DNA of 64,000 nt from Sporosarcina sp. NCCP-2222 (GTDB lineage: Bacteria; Bacillota; Bacilli; Bacillales_A; Planococcaceae): assembly GCF_023168145.1 (NCBI RefSeq), contig NZ_BQYK01000010.1:85256-149255 (forward strand), given 5' to 3'. Under the pieces are notes generated by a model. That model made no database searches. It was given only the letters and a program-made list of their open reading frames with translations, and was not told where the DNA came from. The translations under genes and the position numbers were made by a program. Shown here piece by piece: positions 8,732 to 18,753 of the stretch (positions are counted from its first letter, which is position 1; the number at the start of each line of letters is the position of its first letter).

Positions 8732-8980
8732 GAAGTCCTCCACTTCGGGTTAAGGAACGAGTTTATTCCGCTCGAATAAGACATAAAAACGGACAGATCA
8801 AATTGCAGAGTAGTTTGTGCATTGTTTATTTTTAACTAGCTTACTAATATTTTATCTTCTCTATAATTCTTCTAATCGCGAATATCAACTTTCCTAAAGT
8901 GTAACACTACATGTTTTGTAATATCAACCAAATATGAAACCGATTAGGAGCAGCTCAAACCCTTCTCATGATCCAATAGA

Positions 8981-9013
8981 AAAAAACCGCAAAGAGTTAT
9001 ACACTCTCTGCGG
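8981..9013 (-). terminator. Terminator overlapping the end of the MFS gene
   Basis: CCGCAAAGAGT (8987-8997) pairs with ACTCTCTGCGG (9003-9013) with one mismatch and loop TATAC. A T6 run follows on the minus strand (8981-8986). The right arm is formed by the last sense codons of the transporter and the loop contains its stop. Confidence 0.8.
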
Positions 9014-10226
9014 CTACCACCGGTTCAACCGGCTGCTGTTCCAATATAATCTTCCGTTTCTTCATCATAAAGAAAAATAGACCTGTCAACGTGATGCTTA
9101 TGATGCTGAAAGTGATCATCATAGTTTGCAAGCCAATTAAGTCTAGGAATGCTCCAGCCGTGAGTAAAACGACTTGGAATACAACACGTTCGAGCATATT
9201 CCGGAAAGAGAAAAAGCGTCCGTGGTACTCTTTAGGCATTCTTTTTTGGAAAATGACCATGGCGGTAGGGAAAAAACAGCCGAGTGAAAATCCTAGAACC
9301 GCAAAAGAACTTAAGATCATGAATAAGTGATCTGCAAAAAACAGCATGAATTCAGACAAGCCGACGATCATAGCAAAAAAGAATAAGATTTGAGTCGTGC
9401 TCCAGCGCCTAGCTATCAGTTTAATCACAACCGAACCAAGCATGAATGCCACGCCTTCAAACGTATATATCAATCCTTTGATGGAGGCCATCTGCTGTAT
9501 CTCACTAACATTGATGACAATGAGGTTAAATGAGCCTAAAAACAGCAATGGTATGAGTGTCATAACTAAAGTCATTCCGACGGCTGGAAACTCTTTTAAC
9601 ACCGGAAATACTTCCATGAAGCCGCTCTTTTGAGGACTTGCACCGGCCTTCTTTGCATCACCTTTTTCCTCATCAATCTTCAACGACATCGTAAAGAGCA
9701 GTAGAATTCCATAAGCGACGAGTGAAATGAAATAGAGAGACGACAGCGACCAATAGACGAGCATGACACCTGCTAACGCAGTCCCTGCAACTCTGGCAAT
9801 GGTTGCCACATTCATATGCATGCCATTCATCGTCAATAAATCTTGATCTTTGACGACTAAGGGGATAGCCGATTGCAAGGCCGGAAAATAAAAAGTGGCC
9901 GACAATTGAATCCCGATGACAAACGCGATCATCCAAGCGATGGACCCGGTTTGCAAAGCAAGCAGCATGAGTAATACACTTGCCAGCCGGCCAATTCCCG
10001 ATACGATCAGGACAGTCTTTTTCCTGGACTGGTCAATAATTCTTCCAGCGAGCGGTCCTGCTAAAATACCTGCTAATAACCCTACTGATAAAATCATAGC
10101 TTTTACAAAATCCGATGGTACTTTTTCCTGCATGAATTCTAAATTTCCTATTATCCCCGTCCATAGACCCAATCCTGCAATCATCTCGCCTGACAAGATG
10201 ATCCAGACATTGCGATTCCTCCACAT
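8997..10226 (-). CDS. MFS transporter, drug-efflux type
   Basis: 409 aa with about 12 hydrophobic segments. Between the second and third lies GPLAGRIIDQSRKKTVL, the MFS motif A between TM2 and TM3, and a matching signature KRMPKEYHGRFFSFRNM lies between TM10 and TM11. The pattern fits the MFS_3/EntS-like group that exports small molecules. Start ATG after GGGGTGGG. Upstream is an inverted repeat around the -10-like TATACT (10250-10276), which could be an operator. No regulator gene is adjacent. Confidence 0.82.
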   Translation of the reverse strand: MWRNRNVWIILSGEMIAGLGLWTGIIGNLEFMQEKVPSDFVKAMILSVGLLAGILAGPLAGRIIDQSRKKTVLIVSGIGRLASVLLMLLALQTGSIAWMIAFVIGIQLSATFYFPALQSAIPLVVKDQDLLTMNGMHMNVATIARVAGTALAGVMLVYWSLSSLYFISLVAYGILLLFTMSLKIDEEKGDAKKAGASPQKSGFMEVFPVLKEFPAVGMTLVMTLIPLLFLGSFNLIVINVSEIQQMASIKGLIYTFEGVAFMLGSVVIKLIARRWSTTQILFFFAMIVGLSEFMLFFADHLFMILSSFAVLGFSLGCFFPTAMVIFQKRMPKEYHGRFFSFRNMLERVVFQVVLLTAGAFLDLIGLQTMMITFSIISITLTGLFFFMMKKRKIILEQQPVEPVVAAESV

Positions 10227-10249
10227 ATTCCCACCCCAGCCTTAACTAT

Positions 10250-10276
10250 TTCGATTCTCGAATTAGTATAATCGAA
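10250..10276 (-). promoter_or_regulatory. Inverted repeat overlapping the MFS promoter
   Basis: TTCGATT (10250-10256) and AATCGAA (10270-10276) form a 7-bp inverted repeat with a 13-nt spacer. On the minus strand the spacer and arm carry TATACT, a likely -10. This is the size of a repressor site such as those of TetR or MarR proteins. It is only a candidate. Confidence 0.35.
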
Positions 10277-10283
10277 TCCATTG

Positions 10284-10311
10284 AAAAAGTCACGGGCCTT
10301 TTGCCCGTGAC
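10284..10311 (-). terminator. Terminator of parE-parC
   Basis: GTCACGGGC (10289-10297) pairs perfectly with GCCCGTGAC (10303-10311), loop CTTTT. A T5 run follows on the minus strand. Six bases separate it from the parC stop. Confidence 0.85.
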
Positions 10312-10316
10312 TCCAA

Positions 10317-12746
10317 TTAATCGATTTGTACTTTCGGTTCTTTGTACAGACGGACTGCTTGGCCGTCTTTTTGTTCATCCGCAATAAAGCTGCCGTTCGA
10401 ATAGCGATCTACCAGCCGCAGCGTGCCTGCTGCAAACGGTATTTTCTTGCCTTGAGCAGTCATCAGGATGAGTTGATCATCCGTTTTTGCTAAAGCTGTA
10501 CCAATAATTCGGTGTGGATGGCTTTTCAGCTCTTTCAGGACAACAAGTCCTCGCTGCGCCCTGCCTGCAGTCTCAAGTTCTTTTAACGCCATCCGTTTCA
10601 CTGCCCCGCGTTGCGTTGCAATTACGATTGACTCTCCCTGATCTGTAACGGTTTCAATGGAGACGACAACATCATCCGGCTTCAAATTAATCCCCTTAAC
10701 ACCAGCCGTTCGGACGCCGGTTTGGGAAAGCTCTGTTAGAGAGAAACGCAGGCCGTACGCTTGCTGGGTGATTAGAATAACATCCTCGTTTCCTTGGACA
10801 ATCCGCGCATCTACTAGGCGATCGCCTTTCTTGATGTTCATTGCCTTAAAGGTACGTGAATAGCGTTGTACTTGGAAGTCGGCCAGCTGTGAAATTTTAA
10901 TATTTCCTTGCGCTGAGACGGTAAGTACCGAAACATTGGCTTCAAAAGAATCAAAACCGAGTACAGCTGCCACTTCTTCGCCAGGCTCCAGTGAAATGAT
11001 ACTTGAAATATGCTGTCCAAGATCCTTCCAGCGGATGTCCGGTAGCTCGTGAACTGGCTGATAAATATAATTGCCGCGTGAAGTGAAGAGCAGCACATGA
11101 TGCTGTGTATTCATGACAGATTCCATTAGACTGAAATCAGACTCTTTCATCTCCTGGCCCGCGCCATTGGAAGCCGAGTAGGACCGCATGCTCGTACGCT
11201 TCACATACCCGTCCTTCGTGACAGATACCACAACCTCTTCACTTGGCACAAGGATGTCGAGATCCACTTTAATACTTTCAATCTTTTCCTCAATTACAGA
11301 GAGTCTTGGCTCAGCAAATTGCTTGCGAATTTCAAGCAATTCCTTCTTGATAACCGAGGAAAGTTTACGGTCGCTTTTCAGGATTGCATCCAATTGCTCA
11401 ATTAATTTACGTAGTGATTCATCTTCTCGTTGCAGTTCGGTGATATCCGTATTCGTCAAACGATAAAGCTGCAAGGAGACGATCGCTTCTGCCTGAACTT
11501 CTGTAAATCCAAATTGAGCGATGAGATTATTCTTAGCATCCCGTTTATCCTTGGAAGCACGGATCGTTTTGATCACTTCATCCAAAATCGATAACGCCTT
11601 CATGAGACCTTCTACAATATGCAGACGGTCTTTTGCTTTTTGAATATCGTACTCCGAGCGACGCGTGACAACATCTTTCTGATGATCAATATATGCGTCA
11701 AGCAGCATTGGAAGTGACATCAGCATCGGCCGTCTGTTAGAAATCGCCACCATATTGAAATTGTACGTAATTTGAAGGTCTGTGTTCTTCAATAGATATT
11801 GCATGATGCTATTGCCGTCAATATCCTTTTTAAGTTCAATAACAATTCGCAAGCCCGTGCGGTCCGACTCATCCCGTACATCCGCGATTCCATCTAATTT
11901 ACGATCCAGACGTAATTCATCCATCTTTTTCACTAGGTTTGCCTTGTTCACATCGTAAGGAATTTCCGTGACAACAATTTGGGATTTTCCTGCTTTCAAT
12001 GATTCAATTTCATATTTGGCACGTATGACGAATCGGCCTTTACCCGTTTCATAAGCTGTTTTGATGCCATCGGTTCCTTGTATGATGCCGCCTGTCGGAA
12101 AATCAGGGCCTTTTAATACAGTCATCAATTCTTCTACCGAAACGTCTGGATTGTCCATCCGCATCAATACAGCATCTATCACCTCATGTAGCGCATGAGG
12201 CGGGATGTCTGTCGCATATCCCGCTGAAATTCCTGTCGATCCATTCACCAACAGGTTCGGGAATCGAGCCGGCAGTACAGTCGGCTCCGGCTCTGTATCA
12301 TCAAAGTTGGGAATGAAATCCACAGTATTCTTCCCGATATCACGTAGCATTTCACCAGCAATAGCAGAAAGTCTTGCTTCTGTATAACGCATAGCGGCAG
12401 CAGGATCGCCGTCAACAGATCCATTATTTCCGTGCATTTCCACCATCAGATGACGCAGTTTCCAATCCTGGCTCATCCGGACCATCGCATCATAGACGGA
12501 GGAATCGCCATGAGGATGGTAATTCCCGATGACGTTCCCGACAGTTTTTGCCGATTTCCGGAATGCTTTATCATGCGTATTCCCTTCATGGAACATTGCA
12601 TACAGGATACGCCGCTGAACAGGCTTCAGCCCATCTCGTGCATCCGGCAATGCCCGGTCTTGGATAATATATTTACTATACCGTCCAAATCGGTCCCCGA
12701 TGACTTCTTCCAGTGGAAGGTCTTGGTAACGTTCTGTTGCTGTCAT
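10317..12746 (-). CDS. parC: DNA topoisomerase IV subunit A
   Basis: Cleavage-religation subunit of topoisomerase IV, which unlinks daughter chromosomes. 809 aa, full length. The breakage-reunion domain carries the catalytic Tyr at 121 in AAMRYTEAR; the quinolone region is [19 protein letters not shown] with Ser82 (equivalent to S. aureus GrlA S80) and Asp86 at the position that is Glu84 there. The C-terminal half holds the beta-pinwheel repeats, such as VRTAGVKGI and RGLVVLKEL. Its ATG overlaps the parE stop by 4 nt (ATGA), so they are co-translated. Distinguished from GyrA by being paired with ParE and divergent from plsY, as in Bacillus. Confidence 0.97.
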   Translation of the reverse strand: MTATERYQDLPLEEVIGDRFGRYSKYIIQDRALPDARDGLKPVQRRILYAMFHEGNTHDKAFRKSAKTVGNVIGNYHPHGDSSVYDAMVRMSQDWKLRHLMVEMHGNNGSVDGDPAAAMRYTEARLSAIAGEMLRDIGKNTVDFIPNFDDTEPEPTVLPARFPNLLVNGSTGISAGYATDIPPHALHEVIDAVLMRMDNPDVSVEELMTVLKGPDFPTGGIIQGTDGIKTAYETGKGRFVIRAKYEIESLKAGKSQIVVTEIPYDVNKANLVKKMDELRLDRKLDGIADVRDESDRTGLRIVIELKKDIDGNSIMQYLLKNTDLQITYNFNMVAISNRRPMLMSLPMLLDAYIDHQKDVVTRRSEYDIQKAKDRLHIVEGLMKALSILDEVIKTIRASKDKRDAKNNLIAQFGFTEVQAEAIVSLQLYRLTNTDITELQREDESLRKLIEQLDAILKSDRKLSSVIKKELLEIRKQFAEPRLSVIEEKIESIKVDLDILVPSEEVVVSVTKDGYVKRTSMRSYSASNGAGQEMKESDFSLMESVMNTQHHVLLFTSRGNYIYQPVHELPDIRWKDLGQHISSIISLEPGEEVAAVLGFDSFEANVSVLTVSAQGNIKISQLADFQVQRYSRTFKAMNIKKGDRLVDARIVQGNEDVILITQQAYGLRFSLTELSQTGVRTAGVKGINLKPDDVVVSIETVTDQGESIVIATQRGAVKRMALKELETAGRAQRGLVVLKELKSHPHRIIGTALAKTDDQLILMTAQGKKIPFAAGTLRLVDRYSNGSFIADEQKDGQAVRLYKEPKVQID

Positions 12747-14710
12747 TCAGAGTCCCCCTCATGGAGAAATTCATTTTCCAATATATTTTGATCTTCCACG
12801 CCAAAATCAACATTACTTTCAATCCATCGGCGGCGTGGTTCGACTTTATCACCCATTAACGTCGTGACGCGGCGTTCCGATTGGGCGCCGTCTTCAATCG
12901 TCACCCGGATCAATGTGCGTGTCTCAGGATTCATCGTCGTTTCCCAAAGCTGTTCGGCATTCATTTCACCGAGACCTTTGTAGCGCTGTAGCATATAGCC
13001 TTTGCCAATCTTCTTAATGGCCGCATTCAAATCTGATTCGGTCCATGCATACTCGACTTTTTCGCTTTTGCCTGTTCCTTTGAATACTTTGTAAAGTGGT
13101 GGCAACGCGATATAGACTTTGCCTGCTTCGATGAGCGGCTTCATGTACCGATAGAAAAATGTAAGGAGCAACACTTGGATATGCGCTCCGTCCGTATCGG
13201 CATCGGTCATGATAATCACTTTGTCGTATGCGATATCGTCAATATGGAAATCGGCCCCGACTCCACCGCCAATTGCGTGGATAATCGTATTGATCTCCTC
13301 GTTTTTCATAATATCTTCAAGCTTTGCCTTTTCCGTATTGATAACTTTACCCCGAAGCGGCAAAATTGCTTGGAAAGTCCGGTCTCGTCCCTGCTTGGCA
13401 GAACCGCCAGCCGAGTCTCCCTCAACTAAGTACAATTCATTTTTTGAAGCATTTCTGGATTGGGCAGGTGTCAGCTTGCCGGATAGCAGCGTATCCGATT
13501 TCTTTCGTTTCTTTCCGGAACGTGCATCTTCACGTGCTTTTCGGGCCGCTTCTCTTGCCTGCTGCGCGCGAATCGCTTTGCGGATCAGGTTGGCACTCAA
13601 TTCAGCGTTCTCCTCAAGGAAATAGAGAAGCTGCTGGGAAATGATGCCGTCTGTTGCCGTCCTCGCTTCGCTTGTCCCAAGCTTTCCTTTCGTCTGTCCT
13701 TCAAATTGAAGAATTTCCTCTGGAATGCGGACGGAAACGACAGCTGAAATCCCTTCTCGGATGTCCGAGCCATCCAAGTTTTTGTCCTTTTCTTTTAAAA
13801 TGCCTGTTTTTCTCGCATATTCGTTGAATACGCGAGTCATCGCTGTTTTGGCACCCGTTTCATGCGTACCGCCATCTTTTGTCCGGACGTTATTAACGAA
13901 GGACAGAATGGTTTCAGAATAGCCGTCACTGAATTGGAAAGCAAATTCGACTTCAATTCCTTCAGCAACACCTTCTAAATAGGCGACCTCATGAAGCGTA
14001 TCTTTTTCCTCGTTCAAATAAGAAACGAACGCTTTGATCCCCGATTCATAATGGAATACATCCTTCTTGTCGGTGCCTTCCTCCGCCAGGACAATTTTTA
14101 ATCCTTTTAAGAGGAATGCAGATTCCCGCAAGCGTTCCGCCAAAGTATCGTATTGATATTTTATTGTCGAAAAGATGGTTGGATCGGGTTTGAAGTGAAT
14201 GAGCGTCCCTTTTTCCTTGGACGTTCCTATCTCCTCTAGTGTTGTAGCTGGCTTGCCGCCGTTTTCAAATCGCTGGCGAAATTTCTTGCCATCACGATAA
14301 ATGGTTACTTCCAGCCATTCAGAAAGCGCGTTGACGACTGAAGCGCCGACGCCGTGCAAACCGCCACTTGTTTTATAGCCGCCCTGGCCAAACTTTCCCC
14401 CGGCATGCAAGACGGTGAAAATGACTTCTGTCGTCGGCTTCCCCATTTTGTGCATTCCGGTAGGCATACCACGCCCATAATCCCGTACACTGACGCTGCC
14501 GTCTTTGTGAAGCATGACGTCGACTTCATTCCCGTAACCCGCCAATGCTTCATCCACTGCATTATCTACAATTTCATAAACGAGATGATGAAGCCCTCGT
14601 GCATCAGTGGATCCGATATACATCCCTGGACGTTTCCGTACCGCATCAAGACCTTCCAATACACTGATCGAATCATCATCATACGTATACACTTCTTGAT
14701 TCTTCGTCAA
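12743..14710 (-). CDS. parE: DNA topoisomerase IV subunit B
   Basis: ATPase subunit of topoisomerase IV. The GHKL fold shows [13 protein letters not shown] (Mg/ATP Asn), [11 protein letters not shown] and [15 protein letters not shown]; the Toprim domain shows [11 protein letters not shown] and [10 protein letters not shown]. The start is a TTG (14710) after GATGGGGG, giving 655 aa, the length of the B. subtilis protein. A longer frame would run into the ribosome site. It forms a two-gene operon with parC and is divergent from plsY. Confidence 0.97.
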   Translation of the reverse strand: MTKNQEVYTYDDDSISVLEGLDAVRKRPGMYIGSTDARGLHHLVYEIVDNAVDEALAGYGNEVDVMLHKDGSVSVRDYGRGMPTGMHKMGKPTTEVIFTVLHAGGKFGQGGYKTSGGLHGVGASVVNALSEWLEVTIYRDGKKFRQRFENGGKPATTLEEIGTSKEKGTLIHFKPDPTIFSTIKYQYDTLAERLRESAFLLKGLKIVLAEEGTDKKDVFHYESGIKAFVSYLNEEKDTLHEVAYLEGVAEGIEVEFAFQFSDGYSETILSFVNNVRTKDGGTHETGAKTAMTRVFNEYARKTGILKEKDKNLDGSDIREGISAVVSVRIPEEILQFEGQTKGKLGTSEARTATDGIISQQLLYFLEENAELSANLIRKAIRAQQAREAARKAREDARSGKKRKKSDTLLSGKLTPAQSRNASKNELYLVEGDSAGGSAKQGRDRTFQAILPLRGKVINTEKAKLEDIMKNEEINTIIHAIGGGVGADFHIDDIAYDKVIIMTDADTDGAHIQVLLLTFFYRYMKPLIEAGKVYIALPPLYKVFKGTGKSEKVEYAWTESDLNAAIKKIGKGYMLQRYKGLGEMNAEQLWETTMNPETRTLIRVTIEDGAQSERRVTTLMGDKVEPRRRWIESNVDFGVEDQNILENEFLHEGDSE

Positions 14711-14749
14711 ATTGCAACCCCCATCAAACAAATGTTCTCTTTTATATAT

Positions 14750-14778
14750 ATCGTAACGCTACAAGAAAAGCTTGTCAA
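14750..14778 (-). promoter_or_regulatory. parE-parC sigma-A promoter
   Basis: On the minus strand TTGACA (14773-14778) is separated by 17 nt from TACGAT (14750-14755), 40 bp before the parE TTG. Confidence 0.6.
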
Positions 14779-14918
14779 ATCAACGTTTTCATGTAGCTCG
14801 CTCAATTTATTGTATAGAACAACGCTGTAATATGCAATGACAAGAGGAATTTCCGTCCAATTGGCAACAACTTGACTATATTCTTTTCTTAACAGGAAAG
14901 ACACATTTGTAAATCTCA

Positions 14919-14947
14919 TTGTCCCCTTCCTGACGTTCTGCTAAACT
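14919..14947 (+). promoter_or_regulatory. plsY sigma-A promoter
   Basis: TTGTCC (14919-14924) and TAAACT (14942-14947) are separated by 17 nt and end 32 bp before the plsY start. Confidence 0.45.
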
Positions 14948-14979
14948 AACAGTAACGGAAATATGTAAAGGGGACCATT

Positions 14980-15582
14980 ATGGAAACAGCTATTTTACTA
15001 CTTCTTGCGTATCTGCTCGGCTCTATCCCTTCTGCCCTTTGGATAGGCAAATTATTTTTCAAAACAGATGTCCGCGAGCATGGCAGCGGCAACTTAGGGG
15101 CGACCAACACATTTCGTGTGTTAGGCAAAACAGCAGGTTTAATCGTCACCGTTCTCGACATATTAAAAGGTACTGCAGCTGTCCTGCTTCCATTGCTTCC
15201 TTACTTTAGTGATGTGAATATTCACCCGCTCGTGATCGGGTTCATGGCGGTCATCGGGCATATCTTTCCTGTATTCGCACGCTTCAAAGGAGGAAAGGCA
15301 GTGGCCACTTCCGGCGGGATTCTATTAGGCTACAATTGGCCAATTTTTCTTATTGTCCTTTTGACCTTTCTGATCGCCTTGAAAATCACGAAAATGGTTT
15401 CACTATCCTCTATGATCGTAGCAGCCGTAGCTTTCATTTACACGGTCATCTACTATTTCATAACAAAGGATATCTACTTGATGATCATTGTTGGGCTTAT
15501 GGCCGTATTTATTTTCTACCGCCACCGCGCAAACATGACGAGAATCAAAGCAGGAACCGAGCCAAAGGTGAAGTGGTTGTAA
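14980..15582 (+). CDS. plsY: Glycerol-3-phosphate acyltransferase PlsY
   Basis: Integral membrane enzyme that moves an acyl group from acyl-phosphate to glycerol 3-phosphate, the first committed step of phospholipid synthesis. 200 aa. The three family motifs are there: GSIPSALWIGK near the start, HGSGNLGATNTFR in the first loop, and GHIFPVFARFKGGKAVAT in the second; the last loop has YRHRANMTRI. The start ATG follows AAAGGGGACC. It is divergent from parE, as in B. subtilis. Confidence 0.97.
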   Translation: METAILLLLAYLLGSIPSALWIGKLFFKTDVREHGSGNLGATNTFRVLGKTAGLIVTVLDILKGTAAVLLPLLPYFSDVNIHPLVIGFMAVIGHIFPVFARFKGGKAVATSGGILLGYNWPIFLIVLLTFLIALKITKMVSLSSMIVAAVAFIYTVIYYFITKDIYLMIIVGLMAVFIFYRHRANMTRIKAGTEPKVKWL

Positions 15583-15615
15583 TACAATAGGACAAACCGA
15601 AAGGCGGGATGCTGA

Positions 15616-15909
15616 ATGAAAATCGTTTTATCAGAGGAAGCTTTAGAATGGTTCCATGAGGAAATGGATGTGGAACCAGGTGACGAAATCAAATTCTTTG
15701 CACGCTACGGTGGTGCGAGCCCATTGCATGAGGGGTTCTCATTAGGCATTAGAAAAGAAGGCCATGATGAAATTGGCGTGGAAACGAAGCAAGACGGAGT
15801 CCTTTTCTATATCGAAAAGCGTGATGAGTGGTTTTTTTCAGGGCACGACTTGCATGTTACGGTTAATCCACAATTGAATGAACTGCACTTCTCCTATGAA
15901 AAAGCGTAA
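15616..15909 (+). CDS. yneR: HesB/IscA-like protein YneR
   Basis: 97 aa of the HesB/YneR group: starts MKIVLSEEALEWFHEEM and has FFARYGGASPLHEGFSLGI and DEWFFSGHDLHVTV. Unlike true IscA/SufA scaffolds it has no cysteine at all, so it cannot hold an iron-sulfur cluster in the usual way. The B. subtilis gene also sits beside plsY. Function unknown. It begins 33 bp after plsY and is probably co-transcribed with it. Confidence 0.88.
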   Translation: MKIVLSEEALEWFHEEMDVEPGDEIKFFARYGGASPLHEGFSLGIRKEGHDEIGVETKQDGVLFYIEKRDEWFFSGHDLHVTVNPQLNELHFSYEKA

Positions 15910-15929
15910 GCATCTTGCGCTTTTTTCTT
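15901..15929 (+). terminator. Terminator of plsY-yneR
   Basis: AAAGCGTAAG pairs with CTTGCGCTTT (one G-U), loop CAT, followed by TTTTTTCTTT. The left arm contains the last codons and stop of yneR. Confidence 0.85.
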
Positions 15930-16051
15930 TCTCCACAATTAGCTTTACATAATATTATTATTTTGTACCTCTTACTCTTATCTCCTCTTTTCACAATTCC
16001 AACAATTGGTTGCCTGCATGATAAATACCTGAACATTCCAGTTGTAATCTT

Positions 16052-16068
16052 TGTAATGCAAATGTAAA
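16052..16068 (+). promoter_or_regulatory. WalR (YycF)-type binding site
   Basis: TGTAAT, 5 nt, TGTAAA: an exact match to the WalR consensus TGT(A/T)A(A/T/C)-N5-TGT(A/T)A(A/T/C). It is 140 bp before the NlpC/P60 gene. WalRK controls autolysins in Bacillus and Staphylococcus. A third TGTAAT lies just before it (16043-16048). Confidence 0.55.
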
Positions 16069-16207
16069 GAAACAAGGAACAGGCTGTCATATGTACGTTT
16101 GTGCTAACTGGTAAAATTCCACGGGATTAATTTCCTGCCAACCCTGCAATTTTTCTATGATACTGTAAAGGCGTTCCGAAACTTTGCATACATACAAGGA
16201 GGAAATT

Positions 16208-17143
16208 ATGAATAAAAAAATTATCTCAGCTGCATTAGCCGCCACAGTCACTCTCAGTACATTAGCCATCCCGGCAGTTAATCCCGAGCCGGTAGCTGCT
16301 GCTACTCTTGCATCGCAACCTACAACAGCGGCTGTAAATGCGAAAGCAGATCAATTGATAGCAACTGCAAAAAGCCTAATTGGAAAAGCGAGCTACAGCA
16401 ATACACAATATAAAGATACCTATCCTTATAAGTTTTCATGCGCTTCATTTCTTATGTATGTTTTTGAGAAAAACGGCGTTGATCTCGGAACGTATAATGA
16501 GGATTATATGATGAAACAAGGGACATATGTGGCAAAAGGTCAATGGAAAAAAGGCGATCTCCTCTTCTTTAAATCAAAGAAAACAGGTACAGATCCGGAT
16601 CATGTTGTCATGTATATGGGCAACAACAAAGTCATTCAAATGGCCGATCCTAAGCAGAAGATTGTTATTACTGACATGAATAGCAAACCCTATTACAAAG
16701 ATAACTACGTTACCGCTCGTCGCGTACTACCTGGTTTAATGTCATCATCCCCTGCAACAAAGGGAGATAAAATTGTTGAGTCCGCATATCAACTGCGTGA
16801 TAAAGCGACAATCGGCAACGTGACGAATGCAAGTGCTATGAGATTTACGAGCCTTGGATATATCAATTATGTTTATAAAAAACAGAACATCACCCTTCCG
16901 GCTACGTCTTTATCGGCTTTGATGGCAAAAGGGACAACTGTCTCACGTGCTAACTTGAAAAAAGGTGATTTAGTATTCTTTAATAGTGTAAAAGGATCGA
17001 AAACGCCTAGCTTGGTTGGGATCTATGCCGGTGAATACCGCATTATTATTCCAACGTCCTCAGGTGTCCAATCCCGTGTCCTGCTTGTCGACTATTATAA
17101 CTCGCACTATATTACAGCGAAGCGCTTCATATCAGGAAACTAA
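16208..17143 (+). CDS. Secreted protein with two NlpC/P60 domains, second degenerate
   Basis: 311 aa with a Sec signal peptide (MNKKIISAALAATV, cleaved around AAA-TLAS), so exported. Domain 1 (about residues 45-175) has the catalytic Cys in KFSCASFLMYVF and His in PDHVVMYMGNN, the marks of a cell-wall endopeptidase. Domain 2 (about 185-311) aligns with it (MRFTSLGYINYVY, TPSLVGIYAGE), but the Cys is Ser and the His is Leu, so it should be inactive and may bind wall. The start is the ATG 5 nt after AGGAGGAAATT; the upstream ATG has no ribosome site. A WalR box upstream fits an autolysin-type role. Confidence 0.85.
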   Translation: MNKKIISAALAATVTLSTLAIPAVNPEPVAAATLASQPTTAAVNAKADQLIATAKSLIGKASYSNTQYKDTYPYKFSCASFLMYVFEKNGVDLGTYNEDYMMKQGTYVAKGQWKKGDLLFFKSKKTGTDPDHVVMYMGNNKVIQMADPKQKIVITDMNSKPYYKDNYVTARRVLPGLMSSSPATKGDKIVESAYQLRDKATIGNVTNASAMRFTSLGYINYVYKKQNITLPATSLSALMAKGTTVSRANLKKGDLVFFNSVKGSKTPSLVGIYAGEYRIIIPTSSGVQSRVLLVDYYNSHYITAKRFISGN

Positions 17144-17252
17144 TTAGACGTTTTGAATGCGGCTGCGCGATTGGCGATATGCCGCATCCTCCAAATATGC
17201 TAATACAAATATTGAAAAGCGAGCAATGAATAGGTATCTCGTTCGAACCAAA

Positions 17253-17288
17253 AAAGGCGAAGGAAAACTTGATGTTTCCTTCGCCTTT
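17253..17288. terminator. Bidirectional terminator
   Basis: A 14-bp perfect stem, 17253-17266 with 17275-17288, 8-nt loop. On the minus strand it is followed by T5-6; on the plus strand by CCTCTTTT. It ends the NlpC/P60 gene and the converging Mur-ligase operon. Confidence 0.8.
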
Positions 17289-17335
17289 CCTCTTTTGCGT
17301 GGCTAAACGTTTTTTTAAAAAAGTCATGAATTAGC

Positions 17336-18724
17336 CTATTTCTTCCTCAATCCTTTGGCGAACTCAATCAATCCTTTACTTGACATAGGACCTTTAATTA
17401 ACACAATCGTATTTTGATCTAGCAAAGGAGCTACAATTTTCTCCACGCCTTCCACCTCTTTGAGCATTCGAATTTCCGCCTGGCTGCCTGCCCGTTTCGC
17501 CTGCCTGCCGATTTCCTCCGCCTTGCTGCCGATAGTGATCAATAAATCAATCGGCTGTTCCGCAATAAGATCCCCGATTTCTTGATGATACTTTTTCTCA
17601 AAACGGCCAAGCCGGTTAATATCGCCAACGACAAAAATGATTTTTTTCTCTCTGCCCAGTTCTTTTATTACTTGCAATGCCGCCTTGATAGACGTTGGAT
17701 TAATGGTCCATGTGTCGTCAATGATCGTACTGCCCGCTACCCCTTCAAAGAACTGCATATGCCGCTCGGGATTTGAAAAGGACGCCAGCTGGTAGATGGC
17801 ATCTCGTTCAGCCAGTCCCATTTCGGTTGTTGCCGCAATTGCTGCCAATGCGTTATATACTTGATGCGTACCGAAACCTGGTACAAATGCCTCAAAAGAT
17901 GCCCCATCATGGTGTAACGTAAAAGCCATGCCTCCTTCCGCGTAACGTATATCAGTCGCCCAGTAATCAGTCTCTTCTTGGATGCTGATATATAAAATTT
18001 TCTCTCCTTTAAAAGGGGAAAGCTCGACTTTTTTCGTATTTTCATCATCCGCATTCAATATGAGAATTCCGCCTTCTGAAATACCTTCCACTATTTCACT
18101 TTTTGCACGAATATAACCGTCCAAGTCGTGACAGCCATCCAAGTGATGGACGCCAATATTCGTCAAAATGCCTATTGTCGGTTTATAAATCAAGCATTGG
18201 TGTTTGATGTTTCCTGAATTACCGAGACCGTGTTCGAACACAGCTACATCCGTCCGATCATTCATTTGCATCAAATACGGGAAGGAACGCCGTGGTTCAT
18301 TTTTGCTGCTGACAGAAGCGACGACATTATATTTTGCACTCATGATATGTCGTATCATGTCTTTTGTTGTCGTCTTTCCACATGTGCCCGTAATGGTGAT
18401 TACAGGAATTGAAAACTGGGCTCGATAATATTCGATGAAAGACCAATAGGCCTGAACGAGACTCGGTACCTTAATTATTGTAATATCCGGGAGGTCTATT
18501 TGGATCTCATCTACCGGTTTATCTGTGACCAATAAAGCTGGTTTTTTCGATTCAATCTCATCCCAATCAATAGTTTCGGTGCGGTGGATGAACATCAATG
18601 TATGCGTACGGGATAACACCTGCCGTTTGTAGTAGATGGCGTGGTGCACTCTCCAATTCACGGCTCCATAAATGAGTTCGCCTTGAAGGAGTTCCTTGAT
18701 TGCTTGCACATGTAACGGTTTCAT
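17336..18724 (-). CDS. Mur-ligase-family protein (MurF-like), first copy
   Basis: 462 aa. ATP-dependent amide ligase fold: P-loop GTCGKTTTK (about residues 113-121), VFEHGLGNSGNI (Mg Glu), LTNIGVHHLDGC, RAKSEIVEG with the Lys that is carbamylated in MurF, LNADDE, HQVYNALAAIAAT, then the C-terminal domain IIDDTWTINPTSIKAAL. All catalytic residues are there, so it should be active. The N-terminal domain is not that of housekeeping MurF, and there is no ddl or other mur gene beside it. The start ATG follows AGGGAGGG. Last gene of a minus-strand run 20411/19871/18754/17336. It most likely joins an amino acid or peptide to a spore-associated acceptor; the substrate is unknown. Confidence 0.85.
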   Translation of the reverse strand: MKPLHVQAIKELLQGELIYGAVNWRVHHAIYYKRQVLSRTHTLMFIHRTETIDWDEIESKKPALLVTDKPVDEIQIDLPDITIIKVPSLVQAYWSFIEYYRAQFSIPVITITGTCGKTTTKDMIRHIMSAKYNVVASVSSKNEPRRSFPYLMQMNDRTDVAVFEHGLGNSGNIKHQCLIYKPTIGILTNIGVHHLDGCHDLDGYIRAKSEIVEGISEGGILILNADDENTKKVELSPFKGEKILYISIQEETDYWATDIRYAEGGMAFTLHHDGASFEAFVPGFGTHQVYNALAAIAATTEMGLAERDAIYQLASFSNPERHMQFFEGVAGSTIIDDTWTINPTSIKAALQVIKELGREKKIIFVVGDINRLGRFEKKYHQEIGDLIAEQPIDLLITIGSKAEEIGRQAKRAGSQAEIRMLKEVEGVEKIVAPLLDQNTIVLIKGPMSSKGLIEFAKGLRKK

Positions 18725-18753
18725 ATTTACCCTCCCTTCCGCTGTCACCAGAA

